31,077 nucleotides of DNA from a virus. The stretch is from the IMG/VR virus record IMGVR_UViG_3300032116_014794, positions 1 to 31,077 of that record, one strand, 5' to 3'. Of this stretch, positions 24,557 through 31,077 are shown in pieces. Below the pieces are notes generated by a model that saw only the letters and a list, made by a program, of their open reading frames with translations, searched no databases and was not told the origin of the DNA. The position numbers and the translations under genes are program-made. The stretch's first letter is position 1; the number at the start of each line of letters is the position of its first letter.

Positions 24557-24562
24557 TACAAA

Positions 24563-26335
24563 CTAAACTCTTTTAGGTCCGAATAACCATAAATACTTTT
24601 CATAATCAGTTTTTGTTGGTTGATTATTATTATATTGAGATAAGTATGGGTCTATTGGTATTGAAGGGTTAAAGTCTATAGATGAGTTTTTATATGTTTT
24701 AACATCTGTTGTCCACGATTCAATCATTGCCTTTGCTTGTTCTGTTGCTTTTTCTAATTTAGAAAAAGAAGTTTCAGCGACATATAAAGCCATAGCCATC
24801 GCCATAATTAAATCGTCATGCTGACCTTTTTGGTGGTCGGGTTTACCGTTTATGTAAACAAAAGTATTTAATTCATTATAAAGTCTTTGAGATCTAACTC
24901 CAAAATCATGTCTCAACGCTTCTTCAAACGCGGCCACTATTTGAACCCTTTTTGAATTAAAATTAATACCAGGTATTTTATCTTGTGCTTTTGGGTCCCA
25001 TTTCCATTTATCTGCCGGGTTTACTCCATCAACATAAAGATTTTTATAACCAAGTTCCTGTAGTTTTCTTGATGTAGCAACACCCATCCCACCGGTAATG
25101 TCAGTAACAATAAAGGCATTATACATTGTGGCCCATTTATACGCTATTTCAGCAACAACATCAGGTGGTACCTTTGCAATGTATTCTAAAACTTGTTCTC
25201 TTTCATCAAAATCAATTATAATAAAAGTTGTAAAGTCTTCGCTATCACCTCTTGAAACATCCATACCCATAATATATTTATGACCTTCAACCGGCTCTTT
25301 CCATTGCCATAAAACGCCGCCCATAAATTTATTTTCAGGTTCTTTTAGTTGATTGTCTTTAATTGACTTCATTGTTTCAGGTGGAATTACGTTATCACCT
25401 GAACCCAAAAAGTTACACTCAAGTTCCTGAGAAATTTTTCTCCTATCAAACTTTAACTTTTTAGCCATGGCTTCAAACCACGAACTATAAGCCCTATAAC
25501 CTTTTTCTAATTTTTGTTTGATACCTTCAAAATCTCTTTCTCTAACTTTTACTTCTGAATAATCTAGTGTTATTTCATTATCTTTATAATCGGCTCGATT
25601 TAACATGTAATGTACAATATCATTACACTTAATTAATTTTAAATCTTTAGAATATCTAGGGTCTCTCCACCAATACATTTCAGTGATTCTAAAGTCATTC
25701 ATTCCTTTTATTGCTTGACTGTAAATAGAATAATAAATTGGATCAAAACCGTTTGGTGTTGATATCACAATAACTTTACCTCCTGTTGAAAGGGAAGCCA
25801 TACATGCTGACCAAAAATCTTCGTCAGCATCAATATAAGCAGCCTCATCGAATATTAAGATTGTTGGGGTATACCCACGTAACGCATCTTTTGAAGTTGC
25901 AACCGCTTTTACTTCACACCCATTAGTCAATTTAAAGTGTCTTTGTGAGTTTTTTTCAGCAGAAAACCCAACACCCATCCATTTTGGCCATTGATCAACA
26001 AATGCCCTGACTTTATTTGCCATCTCAACCGCAGTGTCAAGTTTGTTCGCAATTATTAGAATTTTTTCAGGTTTTTCTTTTTTTGCAAATACCAACCTTT
26101 TTGATGCCCAAGCAGATGTAACTGTTGATACTCCAGCCTGACGATATTTTAGTGCTATATTTTCATCACACTCATCGTAATCTTTTACCAATGTTACTTG
26201 ATCATTAAATAATTCTAACGGTACATACTTAGATTGTGTGTTGTCGTAAGTTTGTAAATAGGTTTTAAGTGCGTAAGGAGTATCGTTTACACATTTGGCA
26301 TATTCTAAAAGAGCTTGTTCTCTTGATAAAGACAT
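24563..26335 (-). CDS. gp17: Large terminase subunit, gp17-like
   Basis: A 590-aa packaging motor protein. The ATPase half has Walker A-like LKYRQAGVST (residues 62-71) and Walker B TILIFDEAAYI (158-168), followed by the coupling motif VISTPNG (190-196). The nuclease half has Asp359 in YIMGMDVSRGDSEDFTTF, a second acidic site in IVTDITGG (Asp412) and GQHDDLIMAMAMAL (Asp507/508). The P-loop lacks the usual Lys before Ser/Thr (T4 has GKTT) but has Lys63 at its first position, the arrangement seen in the deviant Walker A of lambda-type terminases. Length and order are close to T4 gp17 (610 aa). No small terminase is evident next to it. Confidence 0.94.
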   Translation of the reverse strand: MSLSREQALLEYAKCVNDTPYALKTYLQTYDNTQSKYVPLELFNDQVTLVKDYDECDENIALKYRQAGVSTVTSAWASKRLVFAKKEKPEKILIIANKLDTAVEMANKVRAFVDQWPKWMGVGFSAEKNSQRHFKLTNGCEVKAVATSKDALRGYTPTILIFDEAAYIDADEDFWSACMASLSTGGKVIVISTPNGFDPIYYSIYSQAIKGMNDFRITEMYWWRDPRYSKDLKLIKCNDIVHYMLNRADYKDNEITLDYSEVKVRERDFEGIKQKLEKGYRAYSSWFEAMAKKLKFDRRKISQELECNFLGSGDNVIPPETMKSIKDNQLKEPENKFMGGVLWQWKEPVEGHKYIMGMDVSRGDSEDFTTFIIIDFDEREQVLEYIAKVPPDVVAEIAYKWATMYNAFIVTDITGGMGVATSRKLQELGYKNLYVDGVNPADKWKWDPKAQDKIPGINFNSKRVQIVAAFEEALRHDFGVRSQRLYNELNTFVYINGKPDHQKGQHDDLIMAMAMALYVAETSFSKLEKATEQAKAMIESWTTDVKTYKNSSIDFNPSIPIDPYLSQYNNNQPTKTDYEKYLWLFGPKRV

Positions 26336-26338
26336 TCA

Positions 26339-26926
26339 TTATCTTTTATAATTTTTAATCGCCGAAAGTAAATCTTTTTTAGTAGTCATAGGTGGTAAGT
26401 AATCCTTTATGATACTCATTATATTTTCTTCTAATTTTTTAACGTTTTCTTTAGATTCTTTTTTTTCAGGTAAACCTTTGTCTTTAGTTGATGCGAAATC
26501 TTTAACTTGTTTTTTAGACATAGAGTCAACAACTTTCTCTACTTTTTTTCTATAACTTTTTGGGATGTCTTCTAAATCTTTTTCTCCCTTTTCAACTGAA
26601 TATGCAGCACCCATCAGTCCTCTTTGTTTTTTTGAAACCGCCTTTTCTTTAATTTCTTTTTCACTAACAGATGCGGTATCTTTTGTTGGATCAAAAGTTA
26701 TTTTATTTTTATCTGTGACATTTTTAGTTGCGTCAATAAATTTATTCTTGTCTTCTATATTTCCTAAATTGTAGACCTTAGTAATTTTACTTTCTTCTTC
26801 TTTTGTCTCTATTTTTTTTACTTTTTCATATAGTAGTCTTAACTGCTCTTCATTAAGACTTTCTAAAGTCTGAATTGAGAAACCTTCGTAAAGTAACCCA
26901 ACTAAATTAGTATTCATATGTTTCAT
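26339..26926 (-). CDS. DUF3008-like basic protein
   Basis: A 195-aa Lys/Glu-rich protein. Residues about 101-157 (VSKKQRGLMGAAYSVEKGE, IPKSYRKKVEKVVDSMSKKQ and VKDFASTKDKGLPEKK) match the small DUF3008 family, found in many phages and bacteria and of unknown function. The N-terminus MNTNLVGLLYEGFS contains LYE|G, a good (I/L)-x-E|(G/A) site for a gp21-type protease, so the product might be an internal head protein. The start could be the first ATG (26926) or the Met three codons later (26917). It overlaps the upstream gene by about 20 bases and ends 3 bases before the terminase start. Confidence 0.72.
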   Translation of the reverse strand: MKHMNTNLVGLLYEGFSIQTLESLNEEQLRLLYEKVKKIETKEEESKITKVYNLGNIEDKNKFIDATKNVTDKNKITFDPTKDTASVSEKEIKEKAVSKKQRGLMGAAYSVEKGEKDLEDIPKSYRKKVEKVVDSMSKKQVKDFASTKDKGLPEKKESKENVKKLEENIMSIIKDYLPPMTTKKDLLSAIKNYKR

Positions 26927-27326
26927 CTTGTACTAAATTTTTTTCCCATTTTAATACGATATCTCGTTCATATAGTTTGTTTTCCACACTTTCAGTACTT
27001 TCACCATATCTGAAAAACAATCTTTTCTTTTTATTAATTAATATTTCTTCACTGTCTGATTTTTCAAAAGCCAAAGCAATAACTCCGTCGATAGCATCAT
27101 AAATGCCAAAATAATCAGAGTTTTGTATAAGCTCAAGCTCTATTTCAGAATTTTTTAATACCCCAACTTTTTTTATGTAACTTATATTTGGTGGTGAAGG
27201 TTTACCGGCTGCTGGTTCAGCATCCCATTCCTCTCCCCAAACATCATCCAAATCAGAAAATATAAATTCATATATGTTATCTCCTTTATAGTTTGGGCCT
27301 AACTCATTTACATAAACTAAATTCAT
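26907..27326 (-). CDS. Unknown protein before the terminase cluster (139 aa)
   Basis: A 139-aa acidic protein that I cannot assign. It opens MNLVYVNELGPNYKGDNIYE and has a Trp-rich acidic patch (DDVWGEEWDAEP) followed by a short PSPP segment. The rest looks alpha/beta with strands such as IALAFEKSDSEEILINKKKR. It has no membrane helix or signal peptide. Its ATG overlaps the previous stop (ATGA) and its end overlaps the DUF3008-like start, so the three are translated together. The position next to terminase and portal suggests a head-completion or packaging accessory, without motif support. Confidence 0.7.
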   Translation of the reverse strand: MNLVYVNELGPNYKGDNIYEFIFSDLDDVWGEEWDAEPAAGKPSPPNISYIKKVGVLKNSEIELELIQNSDYFGIYDAIDGVIALAFEKSDSEEILINKKKRLFFRYGESTESVENKLYERDIVLKWEKNLVQDETYEY

Positions 27327-28729
27327 AGTACTTGTCCTCTACTTGTTACTCTAATCTGTTTTCCATTTTTAATAAAAACTAAATTTTCTTTGTTTGTTTT
27401 ACCAACAAATTTAGCATTTTCATTAAAAAGTTTTAAAGAAACTTTCATTTGTTCTTTTGACTCTGATAAATTTCTTATCTCATTTTTTATTTCAATCTCC
27501 TTTAATTTTGTCTTCAAGAAGTTTTTTTGTTTTTTTTCTTCTGATAATTTTTTTTCTTCAGGTTCAAACTTAAAGTACTTTGACAATATGTTTTGTACTT
27601 TTGATTCAGAAACAGGTGGTGGTGGAGGTGGCATTTCATTCATACCAGATTCTTCATTAGACCCCATATTTTCATCACCAAGATCTAAATCTTCATCAGA
27701 AATATCAAAGTCCCCCTCACCTTCGACCCCATATTCATCAAAAGATTCCAATTTATCTAAAATATCATCTCTGTCCTCATCATCCAATTTTTTCAAATCG
27801 ATTGCAGATATAATAGAGTTAATTACATATTTAATATCTTCAGATTTCATTTTTTCAAAACCTCTCAATCTTTGACTTAATCTTCCTGTAAGTTTTTGTA
27901 TTGTTTTTAATCCAGTAGGACCTGCAGGTTGATCTTCACCCTCATCACCTATATTTGGTTGAGGTAATTCAGGTCCGTCAGATCCCATATCACCCCCCAT
28001 ATCATCACTTGGTGGTGGTGTACCCATATCTCCTCCCATATCATCAGCAGGTGGAGGTGGAGTTCCCATATCTCCTCCCATATCGGCACCCATATCACCA
28101 GCAGGTGGAGGTGGAGTCCCCATATCTCCTCCCATATCGGCACCCATATCACCAGCAGGTGGTGGTGGAGTTCCCATATCCCCTCCCATATCACCAGCTG
28201 GTGGAGGAGGTGTACCCATATCGCCGGCAGGTGGAGGTGGAGTTCCCATATCACCAGCAGGTGGTGTTGGTGCTGCAGGTGGTGGAGTTGCAGTATCTGC
28301 GGGTGGAGGAGTAGGTTCTGCGTTCTTTTTTTGTTTTAGAACGAATCTTTTTTCATTTATGAATTTTTTTTTTACGTCCTCACCAATTAATGGTATTTCG
28401 TCTTGGTGTCCTGTTACTCTATTTATTTCAGTTGCCATGATATTTAATCTTTTCATAGCCTCAGAGTATGAACGGTAATACTTTCTATGTCTAATAGTGT
28501 CATTATATTCTAAGGTAGATTCATTTAATCCACTTTTAATAATGTAACCTAATTTTTCTTTTACAATACCATAAACGTTACCATCAGACAAACGAATAGT
28601 ATAATTTGTTGTTTCTAAAATGTTAGTACTTGTCTTTGGTGCTTCATTATATTTTGCGATTTCCAAGATACGTTTAATTTTGTCCATACCTTGTAATTTT
28701 TCACTTCCTAAAGGTCTTAAATCTGCCAT
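27323..28729 (-). CDS. Proline-rich repeat protein in head cluster (468 aa)
   Basis: A 468-aa protein in three parts. Residues 1-135 are folded-looking (TTNYTIRLSDGNVYGIVKEK near 45-64). Residues about 139-260 are low complexity: repeated PPPPAGDMG and DMGGDMG units, Met/Asp/Gly/Pro-rich. Residues 262-468 are acidic then helical, with a Pro-rich break (MPPPPPPVSE) and a basic C-terminus ending IKNGKQIRVTSRGQVL. The function is unknown; the family is not one I know. It starts the run that continues into the terminase, with promoter-like DNA about 55 bases upstream. Internal tandem DNA repeats make its length likely to vary between related phages. Confidence 0.7.
   Translation of the reverse strand: MADLRPLGSEKLQGMDKIKRILEIAKYNEAPKTSTNILETTNYTIRLSDGNVYGIVKEKLGYIIKSGLNESTLEYNDTIRHRKYYRSYSEAMKRLNIMATEINRVTGHQDEIPLIGEDVKKKFINEKRFVLKQKKNAEPTPPPADTATPPPAAPTPPAGDMGTPPPPAGDMGTPPPPAGDMGGDMGTPPPPAGDMGADMGGDMGTPPPPAGDMGADMGGDMGTPPPPADDMGGDMGTPPPSDDMGGDMGSDGPELPQPNIGDEGEDQPAGPTGLKTIQKLTGRLSQRLRGFEKMKSEDIKYVINSIISAIDLKKLDDEDRDDILDKLESFDEYGVEGEGDFDISDEDLDLGDENMGSNEESGMNEMPPPPPPVSESKVQNILSKYFKFEPEEKKLSEEKKQKNFLKTKLKEIEIKNEIRNLSESKEQMKVSLKLFNENAKFVGKTNKENLVFIKNGKQIRVTSRGQVL
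28011..28259 (-). repeat. In-frame tandem repeats coding PPPPAGDMG units
   Basis: Successive units of 39, 54, 54, 42, 30 and 30 bases all share GGTGG(A/T)GG on the plus strand and a CCCATATC core. The two 54-base copies (28050-28103 and 28104-28157) differ at one base. Every unit is a multiple of three, so copy number can change without breaking the frame. Confidence 0.85.
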
Positions 28730-28763
28730 GTTGTTTTTTTATTTTTTTTTATTGATATAAAAA

Positions 28764-28780
28764 TTAAGGCCGAAGCCTAA
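28764..28780 (-). terminator. UUCG-loop hairpin before the proline-rich gene
   Basis: On the minus strand AGGC-UUCG-GCCU forms a short hairpin with the very stable C(UUCG)G loop, followed by UUAAUUUUU. It lies after the nucleotidyltransferase gene but also after the promoter-like element at 28782-28789. It could end the upstream message or cap the 5' leader of the downstream one. Confidence 0.5.
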
Positions 28781-28781
28781 A

Positions 28782-28789
28782 TATAAATA
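28782..28789 (-). promoter_or_regulatory. TATTTATA promoter-like element
   Basis: Minus-strand ATATATTTATATT in the 84-base gap between the nucleotidyltransferase and proline-rich genes, 52 bases before the ATG at 28729. A transcript starting just after it would carry the UUCG hairpin near its 5' end. Confidence 0.42.
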
Positions 28790-28813
28790 TATCGTATTTT
28801 AGTAATTTTAATT

Positions 28814-29563
28814 TTATTCTCTATTTTCTTGCTCTAGAGATAATTTTTTATCTACAAATTTGTTTTTAAAGTTTTCTAACTTAGAAATATAACCATTTCT
28901 ACGTAAAAATTTGAAGACTAGGTTTTCATATGAAAACTCACCTTCTTTTCTCAAACCACATGTTCTATACTTTCTTAATTTTTCTCTATATTTTTTGACC
29001 AATTTTACCGCATCTTCAATATCTTCATCTTCAGCGTTCTCAAGAACACCATCAATAATTTTCATCCATTGTTCAGTCTTTTCTTTTATTTTTTTCTCAT
29101 CTAACTTAAAGTTTTCTTTTTCAGGTTTTCTTAACCATTCATCATTCAGTAAAGAATAAATTCCTTCTATACTATTTTTTTCATTACTGTCTTGAACAAA
29201 CAATTCTGTTTCGTAACCCTTTATAAAAATTTCGTGAGCGGCGTTAAAGACAGTTTTTTTTAACCTGAAAAGTTCTTCAGTCATTTCCTTATTTTCAGAT
29301 TCATTTAGGTCGATTAAAACATGTATGTCAAAATCAGAAAATTCACTCCAATTGTAACCAACTAATGAACCAACAAAAATTATATCTTGTACAAATAAAT
29401 CAGTATCCAAGTAATCAATAAATAACTTAGCAACCTTTAATAATCTATCTCTAATTTCTGATTTAAGTTTTACTTTTTTTGGGTCATTGGCATTATCCCA
29501 TAGATCTGGGTTAAATGTGTCTTGTAGATAAAAACTATTAATTATTTTTTCGGTACTTGCCAT
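28814..29563 (-). CDS. Nucleotidyltransferase-fold protein
   Basis: A 249-aa protein with the Pol-beta-type nucleotidyltransferase signature: IIFVGSLVGYNWSEFSDFDI (residues 61-80) gives the G-S pair (65-66) and the D-x-D metal ligands (Asp77, Asp79), then HVLIDL. A third acidic ligand may lie in ETELFVQD near residue 140. The C-terminal half is helical and Lys-rich (KLVKKYREKLRKYRTCGLRK). Stand-alone proteins of this type occur in several T4-like and marine phages; their substrates (tRNA, protein or nucleotide) are unknown. A TATTTATA element stands only a few bases before its ATG. Confidence 0.8.
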   Translation of the reverse strand: MASTEKIINSFYLQDTFNPDLWDNANDPKKVKLKSEIRDRLLKVAKLFIDYLDTDLFVQDIIFVGSLVGYNWSEFSDFDIHVLIDLNESENKEMTEELFRLKKTVFNAAHEIFIKGYETELFVQDSNEKNSIEGIYSLLNDEWLRKPEKENFKLDEKKIKEKTEQWMKIIDGVLENAEDEDIEDAVKLVKKYREKLRKYRTCGLRKEGEFSYENLVFKFLRRNGYISKLENFKNKFVDKKLSLEQENRE

Positions 29564-29566
29564 GTT

Positions 29567-29574
29567 TATAAATA
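29567..29574 (-). promoter_or_regulatory. TATTTATA element adjacent to start codon
   Basis: Minus-strand TATTTATA ends 3 bases before the ATG at 29563. As a -10 box it would give a leaderless message or one starting inside the frame, the second such case in the window. Confidence 0.38.
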
Positions 29575-29585
29575 TGGCTTCGATA

Positions 29586-29834
29586 TTAATTATCTAATTT
29601 TTTATATTTGTATTTTTTAGAAATTGAAGTATTAAAAAATTTACCTTGTGACTCTGATAATCTAAATTGTGCGTAAATGTTATGGGGTACGTCCTCGTAT
29701 TCATATCTTTGACCATTTTTGAATTCAACAATTAGTTTACTTTCACTTGTATCATATTCAGTTAATTTCAAATTACTTGATTCGATTTCACAAGTAATTT
29801 TTGTCCCTTCTATTGATGTTTTTGTTATTGCCAT
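29586..29834 (-). CDS. KTSC-domain small protein
   Basis: An 82-aa protein. The last 55 residues fit the KTSC domain: LTEYDTSESKLIVEFKNGQR, YEYEDVPHNIYAQFRLSES, then QGKFFNTSISKKYKY. The family pattern is S/T-x-Yd...L.v.F.nG..Y.Y..VP...y..l...S.G.ff...I...Y. KTSC proteins are common in phages and sometimes fused to lysyl-tRNA synthetase-like proteins; their role is uncertain. It is the first gene of the minus-strand block and has a TTGATC-N17-TATGAT promoter candidate about 40 bases upstream, in the gap shared with the divergent ClpC-like gene. Confidence 0.8.
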   Translation of the reverse strand: MAITKTSIEGTKITCEIESSNLKLTEYDTSESKLIVEFKNGQRYEYEDVPHNIYAQFRLSESQGKFFNTSISKKYKYKKLDN

Positions 29835-29873
29835 AGGTTAATAATAATCATATCAAAAAATAAATCTATAGAA

Positions 29874-29902
29874 ATCATATTAAAAATTTATTCAACGATC
29901 AA
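29874..29902 (-). promoter_or_regulatory. Promoter candidate TTGATC-N17-TATGAT
   Basis: Minus-strand TTGATC (29897-29902) and TATGAT (29874-29879) are 17 bases apart, about 40 bases before the KTSC gene. It matches the consensus at 4 of 6 and 5 of 6 positions and faces away from a similar element on the other strand. Confidence 0.45.
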
Positions 29903-29916
29903 TGTCATAAGAATTA

Positions 29917-29945
29917 TTGATTATACTAAAGACTTTGATTAAAAT
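29917..29945 (+). promoter_or_regulatory. Promoter candidate TTGATT-N17-TAAAAT
   Basis: TTGATT (29917-29922) and TAAAAT (29940-29945) are 17 bases apart, 31 bases before the ClpC-like ATG, the same distance as at 21453. It has no TATTTAT element, fitting early or host-type expression. Confidence 0.42.
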
Positions 29946-29976
29946 TAAATAAAAAATAAATTCAAATTTTAATAAG

Positions 29977-31077
29977 ATGATTGAGTCGTTCGATGATATG
30001 GAGAAATCCAAAAATAAAAATAGTGAAAATAAAACAAAAACTCCAGTATTAGATAATTTTTCAAGAGATTTAATAAAATTAGCAGAAGAAGGTAAATTAG
30101 ATCCTGTTGTAGGTAGAGAAGATGAGATAAATAGAATCGCACAAATTCTATCAAGAAGAAAGAAAAATAATCCAATAATATTGGGTGAGCCTGGTTGTGG
30201 TAAAACCGCAATAGTTGAAGGTTTGGCTAAGAAAATATTTGAGGGAGATTGTCCTCAAAACCTTTCAGGTAAAAGAATCGTTTCATTAGATATGACATCA
30301 ATTGTTGCCGGAACAAAGTATAGAGGTCAGTTCGAAGAAAGAATGAAAGTTATTATAGAAGAGCTTTACGCAAATCCTGACATTATAATTTTTATAGATG
30401 AGATTCACACTATGATTGGTGCAGGAAATGCTTCAGGTTCTATGGATGCGTCCAACATTTTCAAACCTGCACTATCTCGTGGAGAATTACAATGTATTGG
30501 AGCAACTACTTTAGAAGAATATAGAAAAAATATTGAGAAGGACGGTGCACTAGAGAGAAGATTTCAAAAGGTTATGGTTGATCCGTCAACAAAGGAAGAA
30601 ACTCTTCAAATATTAATGAATGTAAAAGAAAGATATGAGGATCATCACAAAGTTTCATACACTGAAGAAATTCTAAAACTTTGTGTTGAACTAGCTGATA
30701 GATATATTACTGATAGAGAGTTTCCTGATAAAGCGTTTGATATTATTGATGAGGTTGGTGCTCGTTCACAAGTAGAAATTAAACTACCTGAGGTAATCGA
30801 GGACTTAAAAAGACAAGCACAAGAAATTAAAGAAGAAAAAGTTAAAGTAATAAATAGTCAAAGATATGAGGAGGCAGCAAATCTTAGAGATAAAGAAAGA
30901 AAAGTCTTATCAGATTTAGAAAAAGAAAAGGCGGAGTTTGAAAAAAATAAAAATTTATTTAAGAGAGAAGTTACTGAAGATATTGTTTATGACGTGGCGT
31001 CTTTAATGACAAAAATACCAATTTCTAAAATAACAACAGATGAAACTGAACAACTAAAAACACTTAAAGAAACCCTA
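29977..31077 (+). CDS. ClpC-like AAA+ ATPase lacking the N-domain (3' end outside window)
   Basis: An open frame of 367 codons runs off the right edge. After a 22-residue charged leader it enters the first AAA+ module at TPVLDNFSRDLIKLAEEGKL (22-41) and DPVVGREDEI. Walker A is GEPGCGKT (70-77), Walker B IIFIDEIH (137-144), sensor-like CIGATT (173-178) and arginine finger near Arg194/195 in ALERRF. A short middle region (about 272-330) with RYEEAANLRDKER resembles the UVR-type motif of ClpC. The second AAA+ module would follow beyond the window. Cellular ClpC has a roughly 150-residue N-domain for adaptors; here it is absent, since the only upstream DNA is promoter. It could replace or divert host Clp unfolding, or act alone in protein remodelling. 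Confidence 0.88.
   Translation, partial: MIESFDDMEKSKNKNSENKTKTPVLDNFSRDLIKLAEEGKLDPVVGREDEINRIAQILSRRKKNNPIILGEPGCGKTAIVEGLAKKIFEGDCPQNLSGKRIVSLDMTSIVAGTKYRGQFEERMKVIIEELYANPDIIIFIDEIHTMIGAGNASGSMDASNIFKPALSRGELQCIGATTLEEYRKNIEKDGALERRFQKVMVDPSTKEETLQILMNVKERYEDHHKVSYTEEILKLCVELADRYITDREFPDKAFDIIDEVGARSQVEIKLPEVIEDLKRQAQEIKEEKVKVINSQRYEEAANLRDKERKVLSDLEKEKAEFEKNKNLFKREVTEDIVYDVASLMTKIPISKITTDETEQLKTLKETL

Noticed and set aside
27390-27875. 161-aa plus-strand frame opposite the proline-rich gene
   Set aside because: A Ser/Phe-rich product is what the complement of Glu/Lys/Asp-rich coding gives; no promoter or neighbours on that strand.
27949-28314. Overlapping frames on both strands and a CRISPR-like spacing in the CCCATATC repeats
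   Set aside because: The units are in-frame coding repeats of unequal length with no unique spacers; the extra frames exist only because the repeat is a multiple of three.
1-31077. tRNA genes, transposases, integrase or attachment sites
   Set aside because: Looked for on both strands by eye; no cloverleaf-like GGTTCGAATCC segment, no transposase motif and no integrase were seen.

Overview
This window is most likely part of a large, AT-rich, T4-like myovirus genome whose host belongs to the Bacteroidota, probably a flavobacterium. The virus call rests on a recognisable T4-type head module on the minus strand: large terminase (gp17-like), portal (gp20-like), prohead protease (gp21-like), scaffold (gp22-like) and major capsid protein (gp23-like), in the T4 order. 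A gp55-like late sigma factor and a gp5-like OB-fold baseplate protein lie on the plus strand. The host call rests on four things: two signal-peptide proteins with C-termini like type IX secretion (T9SS) sorting domains, a Bacteroidota-type ribosomal protein bS21, a DUF4494-like protein, and the near absence of Shine-Dalgarno sequences before start codons.

Layout. Positions 2-11496 (plus): the end of a probable HAD hydrolase, a small unknown protein, two glycosyltransferases, the gp55-like sigma factor, then a tail/baseplate-like run. That run holds a 121-aa protein, a 649-aa protein, a 66-aa protein, the OB-fold protein, a 486-aa beta-rich protein, a 603-aa cysteine-repeat protein and a small basic Cys-containing protein. 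Positions 11493-16327 (minus): an accessory cassette with a T9SS-type subtilase, a 32-aa membrane peptide, a T9SS-type CUB/GEVED multidomain protein, a polytopic membrane protein and a Lys/Cys-rich DUF6321-like protein. Positions 16538-29834 (minus): the head genes from capsid back to terminase, with a holin-like protein, several unknowns, a proline-rich repeat protein, a nucleotidyltransferase and a KTSC-domain protein. One gene interrupts this block in the opposite direction: bS21 (21528-21716). Positions 29977-31077 (plus): the first part of a ClpC-like AAA+ ATPase without the usual N-domain.

Control signals. The 7-mer TATTTAT, read in the direction of the gene, lies shortly before many transcription units. 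It is the reverse complement of the core of the T4 late promoter TATAAATA, so it is a good candidate for the promoter read by the gp55-like factor. Separate promoters of the form TTGA..N17..TA..AT, one of them a perfect TTGACA-N17-TATAAT, sit before the gene at 21422 and between the divergent genes near 29.9 kb; these look like early or host-type promoters. Clear hairpin terminators follow the capsid gene and the DUF4494-like gene.

The most novel part is the 11.5-16.3 kb cassette. A lytic-type phage appears to encode proteins for export through the host's own type IX secretion system, beside an inverted pair of promoter-like elements. All functions are read from sequence alone; no database search or computed alignment was possible.
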